This document shows, one piece after another, positions 1-9,204 of a stretch of DNA of 64,000 nt (the first letter of the stretch is position 1; the number at the start of each line of letters is the position of its first letter). A model generated the notes under the pieces. That model was not told where the DNA came from. It made no database searches and saw only the letters and a list, made by a program, of their open reading frames with translations. The stretch lies in assembly GCA_937926205.1 (NCBI GenBank), contig CALEYL010000072.1, positions 62,001 to 126,000 on the forward strand. Direction: 5' to 3'. The stretch is from an uncultured Saprospiraceae bacterium. GTDB lineage: Bacteria > Bacteroidota > Bacteroidia > Chitinophagales > Saprospiraceae. The translations under genes were made by a program, and so were the position numbers.

Positions 1-652
1 TTCCCCGCCAAACTGCAATCCGGTTGCGTAAAATACCACGGTTACCCCGCAGCGCTTCAGCTCCGATAGCCCCGATGGTCCTCCACCAGGGGCGGTGGCC
101 ATAAGCCCAGGCGATGTCTATGTCGTACGTTGGTTGGAAAACATAAGGTTTGGCAGGTATATTCAGTGCCGGATAGGAATTTTTCAACGCCTGCGCAAGC
201 AGCCGGGCCCATTCATTGACTACGGGGCGCTGCAAAAAGCCCTTTTGCCCCGCAATGCTGCTGGTCGACGGAAACCGGTCGTGCTCATCCCTTTTTGCAG
301 GAAGGTACTCTTCATACCTGCTAACCATAAAAAATGAGGCGGCAAAGACATCGAATGAAAAATGAGCACCGTTAACCGGAGTTGGAAACAATGCCGGAAC
401 GCCTGACGCCATAAAAAAGTCGCAGGCCTGTGGTCGAATTCCGGTTTCTGCCAAAAGGCCACAAGGTGCCAGCCATAAGGCTTTTCCTTTGAAAGGTTGC
501 AGGCTGTAGTTCAGCTTCGGGCCTTCATAAGTATCAAATTGTTCGCGGTTGCCCGTAACCCGAACAGGGATACCCGATAACTGCCCGAAAAGCAGCTCGG
601 CGATGTAAACCAACCTTGGCGAAGGCGCTTCCGCGAAAATGAGCAATGACAT
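1..652 (-). CDS. Polysaccharide deacetylase family protein (DUF7033-type N-terminus), cut by window edge
   Basis: An open frame starts at an ATG at 652 and runs leftwards off the window, giving about 217 N-terminal residues. The protein has the layout I know from a conserved Bacteroidota family annotated as polysaccharide deacetylase. It carries a SRYEEYLP segment (near residue 110), then a DRFPSTSS stretch, a GFLQRPVVNEWA segment, and a YDIDIAWAYGHR strand that would begin the deacetylase-type fold. The C-terminal catalytic half is outside the window, so no active-site residues can be checked. Such proteins are predicted to act on cell-surface glycans, but the substrate is unknown. It is divergent from hutI with a 93-bp spacer. 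Family assignment is by remembered motif similarity, not by a search. Confidence 0.75.
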   Translation of the reverse strand, partial: MSLLIFAEAPSPRLVYIAELLFGQLSGIPVRVTGNREQFDTYEGPKLNYSLQPFKGKALWLAPCGLLAETGIRPQACDFFMASGVPALFPTPVNGAHFSFDVFAASFFMVSRYEEYLPAKRDEHDRFPSTSSIAGQKGFLQRPVVNEWARLLAQALKNSYPALNIPAKPYVFQPTYDIDIAWAYGHRPWWRTIGAIGAEALRGNRGILRNRIAVWRG

Positions 653-745
653 AAATGCAAAGTAAGGGCAAAAATTGATTGCTTTTGTAAAGTTCGAGAG
701 CTACCCGGATGAAAACCTTAACTTGGCAGCATAAAAATAAGGTTC

Positions 746-1981
746 ATGTCGACAACCCTGATAAAAAATATTGGCACCCTTGTACAGGTTTCCCGAACAC
801 CGCGTGGCATTGTTTCAGGTGCAGAAATGGGCAAACTGCCCTGCATAGAGGATGCTTTTCTGTTGATAGATCAGGATCGAATTGCTGCGTTTGGCAAAAT
901 GGATGAAGCCCCCCATCGGGCAGATCTGGTTATTGACGCAACAGGGCGTATGGTCTTTCCATGCTGGTGTGATTCGCATACCCATCTGGTTTTTGCGGGT
1001 AGCCGCGAAGCGGAGTTTGTCGACCGCATCAGAGGGCTTTCTTACGAAGAAATCGCAAAGCGGGGCGGCGGAATACTCAATTCAGCGCGCCGTCTGAATG
1101 AGACTCCTGAAGCCGTACTTCTTGAACAAGCGCTGGAACGGCTGAAAGAGGTACAGCGCTTTGGAACAGGCGCTATTGAAATAAAAAGTGGCTACGGTTT
1201 GAGCGTAGCCGGCGAGTTAAAAATGCTGCGCGTGATCAGGGCATTAAAAGAACACTCGGACATGGCCATCAAAGCCACCTTTTTGGGGGCGCATGCCCTG
1301 CCCCCTGCTTACCGTGAAAACCGGGAAGGTTATCTTCAACTGATCGAAACAGAAATGCTGCCCCGGATTGCAGAAGAAGGCCTGGCCGATTACATAGATG
1401 TATTTTGTGAAAAGAATTTTTTCAACCCTGAAGAAACAGAGCGACTCATTCTTGCCGGCATGCGCTTTGGGTTGAAGGCTAAAATTCACACCAACCAATT
1501 CAACAGCATGGGAGGGATAGAAACCAGTGTGCGCTACGGCGCCGTTTCTGTAGATCACCTTGAAGTACTGACTGATGCTGAAATTGAGTGCCTGCAAACG
1601 GGAAAAACCATTCCTGCATTGTTACCCGGCGCGCCGTTTTTTTTGAACGATCACTACCCTCCGGCGCGCCGGATAATTGATGCAGGCTTGCCTGTGGCAC
1701 TGGCTACTGACTACAACCCCGGTTCTTCACCTTCAGGCAAAATGGCATTTGTCATCACTTTAGCCTGTGTAAAAATGCGCATGACGCCTGAGGAGGCGAT
1801 CAACGCAGCCACCATCAACGGAGCGGCGGCAATGGAATTGGAGCATTCGCATGGAAGTATTGAGCCGGGAAAAACGGCTAATTTTTTCATTACGAAGCCC
1901 ATACCTTCCATCTCATACCTGCCTTATTCTTTTGGCAGCGATGTTGTAGACCAGGTGTTTATTGGGGGCGTCAGGTGTTGA
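746..1981 (+). CDS. hutI: Imidazolonepropionase
   Basis: This 411-residue protein matches the usual length of HutI, which hydrolyses imidazolone-5-propionate to N-formimidoyl-glutamate in histidine breakdown in the cytoplasm. Amidohydrolase hallmarks are in order: metal-binding DSHTHLVFAGSRE near residue 75, IEIKSGYGL near 145, FLGAHALPP near 180, IHTNQFNSMGG near 248, VDHLEV near 270 and the catalytic-Asp strand ATDYNPGSSP near 320. The ATG at 746 gives the expected N-terminus. No other intact hut gene lies next to it; the only possible partner is a degenerate arginase-fold gene about 60 kb away. Its 3' end overlaps the convergent OmpA-family gene by 11 bp. Confidence 0.95.
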   Translation: MSTTLIKNIGTLVQVSRTPRGIVSGAEMGKLPCIEDAFLLIDQDRIAAFGKMDEAPHRADLVIDATGRMVFPCWCDSHTHLVFAGSREAEFVDRIRGLSYEEIAKRGGGILNSARRLNETPEAVLLEQALERLKEVQRFGTGAIEIKSGYGLSVAGELKMLRVIRALKEHSDMAIKATFLGAHALPPAYRENREGYLQLIETEMLPRIAEEGLADYIDVFCEKNFFNPEETERLILAGMRFGLKAKIHTNQFNSMGGIETSVRYGAVSVDHLEVLTDAEIECLQTGKTIPALLPGAPFFLNDHYPPARRIIDAGLPVALATDYNPGSSPSGKMAFVITLACVKMRMTPEEAINAATINGAAAMELEHSHGSIEPGKTANFFITKPIPSISYLPYSFGSDVVDQVFIGGVRC

Positions 1982-3134
1982 AATCGAGAATCTTGATTTC
2001 TACCCTTTGATTTCGTTTTCGGCCTTCCACTGTTTTGTTGGTATCGATCGGATTCCGTTTGCCATAACCTTTGTACTTCACCCGATCCGGGGAAATACCC
2101 TTTTGAGTCAGGTAATTGGCGACAGATTTGGCTCGTGCCGATGACAGGGTATCGCAATATTCATTGCTTTGTGGTAAACCATTGGTATGTCCGCCGATCT
2201 CAACAATTACATCCGGGTTTTTTGATAAAAAGCTGAAAATATCATTGAGAGAAGGATAAGATTGCGAAGTGATGTTCGTACTGTCTGCCTTGAAATAAAT
2301 ATTGGTAAAGCGCAATACTTTTCCTTTTTGCAGATCAGAACGCTTCAGGTTCGAAATAGCAATATTTTCCTCTACTTTCTGAGTAGGCGCTGGTTCTTTT
2401 TTAGGTGTTTGAGGGGGTGTTTTCGTAGTCGGCGGCGGCGTAGTCTTTACTGGCGGCTTTGATGGCGGCGTTACCGTTTTTGGTGGTGGTGTTTTTTGCA
2501 CAACTTCGTCACAGGGTACCGGCTTGATCGGAGAAGCTTTGTCCACTAAAATATTGCCGTTATAAGGAAAAAGAGTCGGCGTATCGTAGAATGCCTCCAA
2601 AACAATATAGGAGTAATTCCCCATCGGTTCAAACTTGAAATTGTACTCTTTCCAGTCTGTATTGATAACCAGCTTCGTTTCTCCCAGCATGTATTGTTTA
2701 TCGCAATGGCCAAAACCGCCGTAGATTCTCAATTTAGCAGGTGTGGCATAATTGGCTGTTTTGTCGCTGATGCGGCTTACGCTCATATACGTCAGCGAGC
2801 GGGCAAGCTGAATGCTGAATTCGTAGCATTTACCTTTTTCCAAAGGACTGCTCAGGCGCTGCGACACAGCTTCCCAGGTGTCATTATCCCGAACGACCAT
2901 GCCCAGATAGGTTTCCCCGTCTGCAGCCGCTTTCGAGACATTAAAAGTAGGATCTGGTTGTACATCGGGAGGAGATTCTCCTGCAAAGCCACAATCATAC
3001 CAATTGATGGGTGGTCTGCTGGGTCGTGTAAAATCTTCGAATGAAGGATTCGACAACATAATCAACTCGTCCTGCGCCGAAATGGCTGCAGCTCCAAGCG
3101 TCAAAAACAAAAATCCAAGGATTAACCGCTTCAT
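1971..3134 (-). CDS. OmpA-family peptidoglycan-anchored envelope protein
   Basis: This 387-residue protein has a cleavable signal peptide (about residues 1-20, ending AISAQ), so it is exported. Residues 25-200 form a beta-rich ligand-binding-like domain (NPSFEDF start, resembling jelly-roll/DUF642-type modules; inference). A Pro/Thr/Lys-rich linker follows at about 207-260. The last 110 residues are an OmpA C-terminal domain with GGHTNGLPQSNEYCDTLSSA and the NQRVEI end that marks peptidoglycan binding. It probably tethers the outer membrane or a surface module to the cell wall. It overlaps the hutI stop by 11 bp on the opposite strand, so its last codons are antisense to hutI. The upstream spacer contains a strong 13-bp stem-loop. 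Confidence 0.85.
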   Translation of the reverse strand: MKRLILGFLFLTLGAAAISAQDELIMLSNPSFEDFTRPSRPPINWYDCGFAGESPPDVQPDPTFNVSKAAADGETYLGMVVRDNDTWEAVSQRLSSPLEKGKCYEFSIQLARSLTYMSVSRISDKTANYATPAKLRIYGGFGHCDKQYMLGETKLVINTDWKEYNFKFEPMGNYSYIVLEAFYDTPTLFPYNGNILVDKASPIKPVPCDEVVQKTPPPKTVTPPSKPPVKTTPPPTTKTPPQTPKKEPAPTQKVEENIAISNLKRSDLQKGKVLRFTNIYFKADSTNITSQSYPSLNDIFSFLSKNPDVIVEIGGHTNGLPQSNEYCDTLSSARAKSVANYLTQKGISPDRVKYKGYGKRNPIDTNKTVEGRKRNQRVEIKILDFNT

Positions 3135-3169
3135 ATACCGTGCAATTTTCTCTATACTAAACGAACTTA

Positions 3170-3272
3170 GGGGGGATATTTGTTTTTTTTAAACTATAAA
3201 ATCCCCCTTTATCTACCAACATCAGGTTGTCATCTACCATGTAAGGCCATTAATTGACAGGCTTTACATGGT
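3170..3272. promoter_or_regulatory. Structured leader or operator region upstream of the OmpA-family gene
   Basis: The 317-bp gap between the OmpA-family start (3134) and the next stop (3452) holds no gene that I can support. Two inverted repeats are visible. One pairs GGGGGAT with ATCCCCC around 3172-3207. The other, at 3236-3272, pairs ACCATGTAAGGCC with GGCTTTACATGGT, a 13-bp stem with one G-U-type pair and an 11-nt loop. Neither is followed by a T-tract, so I read them as leader structure or operator rather than terminator. Function is inferred. Confidence 0.4.
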
Positions 3273-3404
3273 TTAAGTGGGCACCAGAGGCAATTAAACG
3301 CAAAAGGTAGCCCGGAAATGCGCGATTGGGTTTTGGCGAGGGCGTTTTAAGCATACCTTAACAGTTTTGGGAGGATAGTTTTATTTGGTTTTGAGGTTTT
3401 ATGC

Positions 3405-3435
3405 GGCAGCCCACCAAAAATAAAGGAGGGCTGCC
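3405..3435 (-). terminator. Stem-loop after glutaryl-CoA dehydrogenase
   Basis: GGCAGCCC at 3405-3412 pairs perfectly with GGGCTGCC at 3428-3435. It lies 17 nt beyond the stop of the leftward gene at 3452. There is no long T-tract, so it is a probable rather than certain terminator or 3'-end stabiliser. Confidence 0.5.
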
Positions 3436-3451
3436 ACATAAAGATGCATTT

Positions 3452-4666
3452 TTATTTAAACGCATTCAAACCCGTCACATCCATACCTGTAATGAGCAGG
3501 TGTATGTCATGCGTGCCTTCATAAGTCAAAACGGTTTCCAGATTCATCATATGACGCATTACGGGATACTCATTGGTTATGCCCATTCCACCGTGAATCT
3601 GGCGTGCTTCGCGTGCTACTTCAAGTGCCATGTTTACGTTATTGCGCTTGGCCATCGAAATTTGTGCAGGCGTTGCCTTCCCCTGATTGGCTAATGTTCC
3701 CAACCGCCAGGTTAGCAGTTGTGCTTTGGTAATTTCAGTGATCATTTCAGCTAATTTTTTCTGCGTCAGCTGAAACTGACCGATGGGCTTACCAAACTGG
3801 ATGCGTTCTTTGGAATAACGCAAGGCGGAATCGTAGCAATCGAGTGCTGCTCCGATTGCACCCCAGGCAATACCATAGCGCGCTTTTGACAAACAAGCCA
3901 GCGGCCCTTTCAGGCCCTGAACATTCGGCAGCAGGTTGGCTTTTGGAACCCGCACGTCTTCAAACACCAGTTCTCCGGTGATAGAGGCACGCAGCGACCA
4001 CTTGCCATGGATAGTAGGCGTTGAAAATCCTTTCATGTCCCGCTCTACGATCATGCCACGAATGATGCCTTCTTCATCTTTAGCCCAGACTACCGCAATA
4101 TCGGCAACCGGTGAATTCGTAATCCACATTTTGGCGCCGTTCAGAATATAAGCATCGCCATCGTCGCGAATGTTGGTGATCATGTCGCTCGGGTTGGAGC
4201 CAAAATCAGGCTCGGTAAGCCCAAAGCAACCGATAAACTCCCCGCTGCCCAATTTAGGCAGGTATTTGCGGCGCTGCTCTTCGGAACCGAATTTGTAGAT
4301 CGGGTACATGACCAGAGAGCCCTGAACCGAAGCCATGGAGCGAATCCCGGAATCGCCGCGCTCCAGTTCCTGCATGATGATGCCATAGGCGATTTCATCC
4401 ATTCCGCCACCGCCATATTCTTGAGGAAGACTTGGACCAAATGCGCCAATTTCTGCAAGTCCTTTGAATAAATGAGTCGGACATTCTGCCCGGTCAGCAT
4501 ATTCTTCTATGATGGGGCTGACCTCCCGCTTTACCCAGTCCCGAACGGCTTCGCGGGCCAACAAATGGTCTTCGCTGAGCAATTCATCAATGTTATAATA
4601 GTCGTGATGCTGGTAGCGGTCTTCACGCGCGCGCTTCACGATGGTTCCGTTGTTATGGTGCGACAT
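3452..4666 (-). CDS. gcdH: Glutaryl-CoA dehydrogenase (acyl-CoA dehydrogenase family)
   Basis: This 404-residue FAD flavoprotein oxidises and decarboxylates glutaryl-CoA to crotonyl-CoA at the end of lysine and tryptophan breakdown. The subtype is read from TYEGTHDIH near the C-terminus (catalytic Glu about residue 383), from RSMASVQGSLVM near residue 105, and from the FAD-binding GCFGLTEPDFGSNPS and MWITNSPVADI segments. These are the glutaryl-CoA dehydrogenase forms and differ from the YEGTSEVQR of the other acyl-CoA dehydrogenase here. It stands alone, with its own promoter and a stem-loop after the stop. Together with kmo and the AmnD-like gene it fits a tryptophan-to-glutaryl-CoA route. 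Confidence 0.9.
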   Translation of the reverse strand: MSHHNNGTIVKRAREDRYQHHDYYNIDELLSEDHLLAREAVRDWVKREVSPIIEEYADRAECPTHLFKGLAEIGAFGPSLPQEYGGGGMDEIAYGIIMQELERGDSGIRSMASVQGSLVMYPIYKFGSEEQRRKYLPKLGSGEFIGCFGLTEPDFGSNPSDMITNIRDDGDAYILNGAKMWITNSPVADIAVVWAKDEEGIIRGMIVERDMKGFSTPTIHGKWSLRASITGELVFEDVRVPKANLLPNVQGLKGPLACLSKARYGIAWGAIGAALDCYDSALRYSKERIQFGKPIGQFQLTQKKLAEMITEITKAQLLTWRLGTLANQGKATPAQISMAKRNNVNMALEVAREARQIHGGMGITNEYPVMRHMMNLETVLTYEGTHDIHLLITGMDVTGLNAFK

Positions 4667-4713
4667 GTTAATGACGATTAAGTTTTGGTTAGGAAAGGCG
4701 CTGAAAAGCGTTG

Positions 4714-4745
4714 CAAAGGTATATATTTCGGCGTTTGGATTACAA
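4714..4745 (-). promoter_or_regulatory. Bacteroidota-type promoter for gcdH
   Basis: Read leftwards, a TTG at 4745-4743 is followed after 21 nt by TACCTTTG at 4721-4714. This matches the TTTG/TAnnTTTG promoter of the Bacteroidota primary sigma factor. It lies about 48 nt before the gcdH ATG. Confidence 0.65.
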
Positions 4746-4792
4746 CGTTTTCAGCGGAGTTCTGTTTGAATTAGACTAAAAGCACACGAAAA

Positions 4793-5782
4793 ATGACCAA
4801 TCGCTTACGCCGGTGGAATGCACTCTGGGATCCTGATCGCTATCATGGATGGGGTAGAAGTCGCAGCTTTTTTGAAGGCTGGTATTTTAAAATAGTAGAC
4901 CCCGGCGAGCAATATGCTTTTGCTGTAATCCCCGGAATTGCAATGGGCACTGATGGAAAGCAGCAGGCTTTTATTCAGATTCTTGACGGGAAACAGTGCA
5001 AAGCCAGTTACCACGAATTTCCCATGGAGGTGTTCCGGCCATCAGATCAGAAATTTGAAGTTGAAATTGGCGAAAATCTTTTTTCGGGAGAACGGATAAA
5101 ACTTTCACTACCAGAGCTTTCCGGAGAACTGCATATTGAAAATCCAGTGGCATGGCCTAAAATGCTTGGAGCGCCCGGCATCATGGGCTGGTATTCTTTT
5201 GTTCCTTTTATGGAGTGTTATCATGGTGTCGTGAGTTTGAATCATCATTTTCGGGGAAATTTAAACGTCTACGGAAAGCCAGTAGATTTTGATGGGGGTA
5301 AAGGATACATTGAAAAAGACTGGGGGCAATCTTTTCCGGCTTGCTGGATATGGACGCAATGCAACCATTTTGACGGAGGTGTCCCGGTTTCTGCGATGGC
5401 GTCTGTTGCAAAAATTCCCTGGCTGGGCAGTTTTTTTATTGGCTTCATCGTTGGGTTTTTACTCGATGACCGGCTGTATCGTTTTGCAACCTATACCGGA
5501 TCAATGATGAAGGCAAGTATAAAGGACAACACGGTATTTCTTTCTTTCAAAAATAAGGCGGGGCAACAACTCAACATTACAGCGCACCAGGCTGAGGGAA
5601 GTGATTTGCGCTCCCCACTTTCAGGCAACATGGTTGGCAAAGTAAATGAAAGCATGAAGGCAGTACTGGACGTGACCTTGTACGATTGCGACAAACTGGT
5701 ATTTTCCGGTTCGGGCCGGAATGCAGGACTGGAATTAGCCGGACCAATAGAGTTGCTCTTATCAGAAGCCTGGAGGCGTTAG
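4793..5782 (+). CDS. Tocopherol cyclase-like protein
   Basis: This 329-residue protein matches the tocopherol cyclase family (Pfam tocopherol cyclase type) seen in many bacteria that do not make tocopherol. Visible family motifs are SRSFFEGWYFK near residue 22, PFMECYHGVVSLNH near 142, GYIEKDWGQSFP near 172 and the following WIWTQCNHF. A hydrophobic stretch (about residues 208-225) could touch the membrane. No signal peptide is apparent. The bacterial substrate is unknown, so I do not assign a cyclase reaction. It shares the tetranucleotide TTAG with the stop of the convergent SulP gene. Confidence 0.8.
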   Translation: MTNRLRRWNALWDPDRYHGWGRSRSFFEGWYFKIVDPGEQYAFAVIPGIAMGTDGKQQAFIQILDGKQCKASYHEFPMEVFRPSDQKFEVEIGENLFSGERIKLSLPELSGELHIENPVAWPKMLGAPGIMGWYSFVPFMECYHGVVSLNHHFRGNLNVYGKPVDFDGGKGYIEKDWGQSFPACWIWTQCNHFDGGVPVSAMASVAKIPWLGSFFIGFIVGFLLDDRLYRFATYTGSMMKASIKDNTVFLSFKNKAGQQLNITAHQAEGSDLRSPLSGNMVGKVNESMKAVLDVTLYDCDKLVFSGSGRNAGLELAGPIELLLSEAWRR

Positions 5783-7599
5783 TTCTGGCTTACGCCAATG
5801 TTTTTTTCCTCAGCAACCTGCGTCGGTGTTTGGATTGGAATGGCCTGGCATTCTCTGAAAACACGGGCCGGACAGGTAGCGCATACACTGGGATCCATAC
5901 GCGAATAAATTGCTGAAATGGCTTCGCGTTTGGTAGGCCAGAAGTGTTCCTCTCCTATTTCTTTTTTGTAGCCTCCTTTCTCGAGCACGTCCTGTGCAAT
6001 GATTTTTAAGTTACAAATGAACAAACCTCCGCCTTTTTCCTTCCAACGGCGGGCTTCTTCCGCCAGCCATTCAGAACCAGCCAGACCAACGAAGTTGACC
6101 CCCTCTGCGAGGATGAGGCAATATTTTTCCGGCCCTTTAAAAATCGTATCGAAAAGCTCAGATATGTGTTCTATGCTGCCGTAAAAAATAGGGCCGTCTA
6201 TGCGCACCATTTTCAGTTGGGGACATTCACGCAAACCACTCTTGCGTATGATGTATTTCAGGCGATAATTGTCAGTTGGGTCAGGGGCCATAATGGCCAT
6301 GTGCGGATGGGTCGTTTTGTACAAAAAATAACCCAGAGAAGTCATAACGCCCAGTAAAATGGCAAATTCGAGGTCTAATAATAAAGTAGCAAAGAACGTT
6401 ACTGCGAGAACTGAGGTCTCCAGACGGCTTGATTTTAAAATCTTGCGTATTTTTTTGAAATCAATCAGGCTGTATGATACCAGTAAGATAATGCCTCCCA
6501 TTGCCGGAATGGGAATATAAGCCGCTAAAGGGGCGATGAGTAACAATATTGTAAATAAAATAAGCGCTGAAAAAATAGCTGACATCGGCGTTCGGGCGCC
6601 TGCCTGATAATTGAGGCCGGATCGGGTGAAAGAGCCGGAACCAGCGTAGGCCGAAAAAAAACTACCTACAACATTAGAGAGCCCCTGGCCAATGAATTCA
6701 CGATTGTTGTCTATCCGCTGGCCCGACTGTAAAGCAATACCTTTACTGATGGCTATTGCCTCAATTAAGCCTAAAAGGGCAACAGCAAAGGCATTGGGCA
6801 TCAGCTGTTTGATCTTTTCGTAATTGAAATGAACGCCATGGAATTGGGGGATTGCACTCGAAATATTGCCGATGGTTTTTATGCCCACTTTTTCACCGCC
6901 GAGCAGGAGGGCAAGTGCGCTGCCCACAATGAGCGCAATAAGCATGTAGGGGGACTTTGGGAAAAAGCGTTTGAAAAGGATGGCGACAATGAGAGTCAGT
7001 AAAGCTACAGAAAACACAAAAATATTGATCTCAAAAATATGCAGGAACAATTTGTGCCAGGTGCCTATAAAAGAGTTTCCCGTACCCAATTCAATGCCGA
7101 AGACATGTTTTAGCTGGCTATTAGCAATTAAAAAGGCCGCACCGGCTGTGAAGCCAACAACCACCGTATGGGAAACAAAATTTACCAGCCCCCCCATTCG
7201 CGCCAATCCGAAAGCCAACTGAATAAGACCCACCATGAGGGTTAGCAACAAAGCCAGTTCAATATAAGCGATGGAACCGGGCTCGGCAAACTGGCTAATC
7301 GCTGCAAAAACAGTGAGCGAAATGGCAGTAGTAGGTCCGGAAACGAGATGCAGGGAAGACCCGAATAAAGCCGCAATAATCGCAGTTACCATGGCCGTAT
7401 ACAGCCCATATACCGGGGGCAATCCTGCGATGATTGCAAAAGCGACCCCCTGAGGTAAAACGATAACCGCTCCGGTTAACCCGGCCATCAGATCTGCCCG
7501 CAAGCTTTCCTTATTCACTAGGTTCAGCCAGCGCGGGTATGGCGCTACTTCTTTTAAATACGCTTTAAACATTTTGCCTTTAAGTTTGGCGCATGCCAA
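5779..7599 (-). CDS. SulP-family anion transporter with STAS domain
   Basis: This 606-residue inner-membrane protein is a SulP/SLC26 transporter, predicted to move sulfate, bicarbonate or another anion. The N-terminus carries the family start PYPRWL and DLMAGLTGAVIVLPQGVAFAIIAGLPPVYGLY. About 12-14 hydrophobic segments follow, including the GSFTRSGLN signature near residue 325. A cytoplasmic STAS domain lies at roughly 430-550. After STAS there is an unusual tail with a Cys-x2-Cys-x7-Cys cluster (C573, C576, C584). No substrate can be read from sequence. It is separated by 51 bp from the upstream RNase gene. Confidence 0.9.
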   Translation of the reverse strand: MACAKLKGKMFKAYLKEVAPYPRWLNLVNKESLRADLMAGLTGAVIVLPQGVAFAIIAGLPPVYGLYTAMVTAIIAALFGSSLHLVSGPTTAISLTVFAAISQFAEPGSIAYIELALLLTLMVGLIQLAFGLARMGGLVNFVSHTVVVGFTAGAAFLIANSQLKHVFGIELGTGNSFIGTWHKLFLHIFEINIFVFSVALLTLIVAILFKRFFPKSPYMLIALIVGSALALLLGGEKVGIKTIGNISSAIPQFHGVHFNYEKIKQLMPNAFAVALLGLIEAIAISKGIALQSGQRIDNNREFIGQGLSNVVGSFFSAYAGSGSFTRSGLNYQAGARTPMSAIFSALILFTILLLIAPLAAYIPIPAMGGIILLVSYSLIDFKKIRKILKSSRLETSVLAVTFFATLLLDLEFAILLGVMTSLGYFLYKTTHPHMAIMAPDPTDNYRLKYIIRKSGLRECPQLKMVRIDGPIFYGSIEHISELFDTIFKGPEKYCLILAEGVNFVGLAGSEWLAEEARRWKEKGGGLFICNLKIIAQDVLEKGGYKKEIGEEHFWPTKREAISAIYSRMDPSVCATCPARVFRECQAIPIQTPTQVAEEKNIGVSQN

Positions 7600-7650
7600 A
7601 GGTAAGGAAACTCTATGGGGCTCTTTGTGATTTTAGTCACAGTCATTTCC

Positions 7651-9204
7651 TTAGTTCAACCTAATTTCATCCTCATTTTCGTCAAAAAAACAATATTTGT
7701 TCAGTGGAAAATCAGAATTGGCTCTGATCGCGATCCATTTGTAATGCTTGAAAAACCACTTAATGCGGATGCTTGGGAAGTTTTGTTTCAAATAGGCCGC
7801 CACATAAGGATGTACATGTAAAGTAAGTTTTGACTTCAGGCGCGAGCCCAGGATGAAGTTCATATCGCGCTCTATCTCGTCCATAATCAGAATGGAAGCA
7901 TTGATCTTACCGGTACCATTGCAGGTTGGGCATACCTCGGAGGTGTTGATTTTTACTTCCGGGCGCACGCGTTGCCTTGTAATCTGCATCAACCCGAACT
8001 TACTCAGGGGCAGAATGGTGTGCTGGGCGCGATCCTTTTTCATGTATTGCTTCATAGCCAGGACCAGGTTCTTTTTGTGGTCCAGGTTTTTCATGTCTAT
8101 GAAGTCAATAATGATGATACCGCCAATATCACGCAGTCGCATTTGCCGTGCAATTTCTTCCGCAGCTTCCATATTCACCTTCAACACCGCATCATCCATA
8201 CTGGCGCTGCCCACTTTATGTCCGCTGTTCACGTCAATAACGTGCATGGCTTCAGTGTGCTCTATCACCAGGTAAGCCCCGCTGGGCATGGTGGCCGTTT
8301 TGCCAAAAGAAGATTTGATCTGGCGGGTGACGCCGTATACTTCAAAAATTGGCTTGTTTGCGGATTTGTGCAGCGAAACAATTTTGACCTGATCCGGAGA
8401 AATGGAGTAAAGGTAATTCTTGATATTTTGGTACAGGTCTTTGTCGTTGACCATGATCTTGTTAAAAGAATCGGTCAAAAGGTCACGCAGGATACTGGAG
8501 GTTTTATCGAGTTCGCTGAGCAATTTTACGGGAGCTTCCGCTTTGTGCAGTTGTTTGAAGATGTCCTCCCAACGTTCCATCATAAAACTGAGCTCCTCAT
8601 GCAGATCGGCAGATTTTTTTCCTTCTGCAGCGGTGCGTACAATGACGCCGAAGTTTTTGGGTTTAATGCTTTCCACGAGCGCATGCAGGCGCTTGCGTTC
8701 TTCGGAGTTTGCTATTTTTTTAGAAACGGCAATGATGTCGTTAAAAGGCGTCAACACCAGATAACGACCAGGAATTGTCATTTCACAACTCAGGCGCGGA
8801 CCTTTGGTAGAAATAGGTTCTTTCAAAACCTGCACCAAAATTTGCTGCCTTTTGGCCAGAACCTGGTCAATTTTTCCGGTTTTTACAATTTCCGGTTCCA
8901 GCTTGAATTGATCAAGCCTGTGGGTGTTAATTGAACCGGAAATGGCGCCATTGGTGTATTTTGCAAGAGAACGCAATTTTGGCCCAAGATCGGTGTAATG
9001 TAAAAATGCATCTTTTTTGTGCCCAATGTCTACGAAGGCCGCATTAAGGCCTGGCATAAGCCGTTTGATCCTGCCAAGGAAGATGTCGCCAACAGTAAAG
9101 TTGTTGTTCGTTTTTTGATAATGGAGTTCTACGAGTTTACCATCTTCCAGCAGGGCTATTTCGACTTCTGTGGGCGTAGAATTAATGATGAGTTCTTTTT
9201 CCAC
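7651..9204 (-). CDS. rng: Ribonuclease G/E family endoribonuclease
   Basis: This 517-residue enzyme (from the preferred GTG start at 9204, giving MEKELIINSTPTEVEIAL) belongs to the RNase E/G family that cuts single-stranded RNA and matures rRNA. An S1 domain with GDIFLGRIKRLMPGLNAAFV is near the N-terminus. The DNase I-like catalytic part has HVIDVNSG and IIIIDFIDM, containing the two metal-binding aspartates. CPTCNGTG forms the zinc-link. A TTG start at 9261 is possible but adds a poly-Leu peptide not typical of the family. It is the last gene of an HU - TPR - AURKAIP1 - rng series and is preceded by a structured spacer of over 300 nt. Confidence 0.93.
   Translation of the reverse strand: MEKELIINSTPTEVEIALLEDGKLVELHYQKTNNNFTVGDIFLGRIKRLMPGLNAAFVDIGHKKDAFLHYTDLGPKLRSLAKYTNGAISGSINTHRLDQFKLEPEIVKTGKIDQVLAKRQQILVQVLKEPISTKGPRLSCEMTIPGRYLVLTPFNDIIAVSKKIANSEERKRLHALVESIKPKNFGVIVRTAAEGKKSADLHEELSFMMERWEDIFKQLHKAEAPVKLLSELDKTSSILRDLLTDSFNKIMVNDKDLYQNIKNYLYSISPDQVKIVSLHKSANKPIFEVYGVTRQIKSSFGKTATMPSGAYLVIEHTEAMHVIDVNSGHKVGSASMDDAVLKVNMEAAEEIARQMRLRDIGGIIIIDFIDMKNLDHKKNLVLAMKQYMKKDRAQHTILPLSKFGLMQITRQRVRPEVKINTSEVCPTCNGTGKINASILIMDEIERDMNFILGSRLKSKLTLHVHPYVAAYLKQNFPSIRIKWFFKHYKWIAIRANSDFPLNKYCFFDENEDEIRLN

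Noticed and set aside
7972..8934. 320-codon open frame on the plus strand
   Set aside because: It lies entirely antisense to the well-supported RNase G/E gene and has no recognisable domain.
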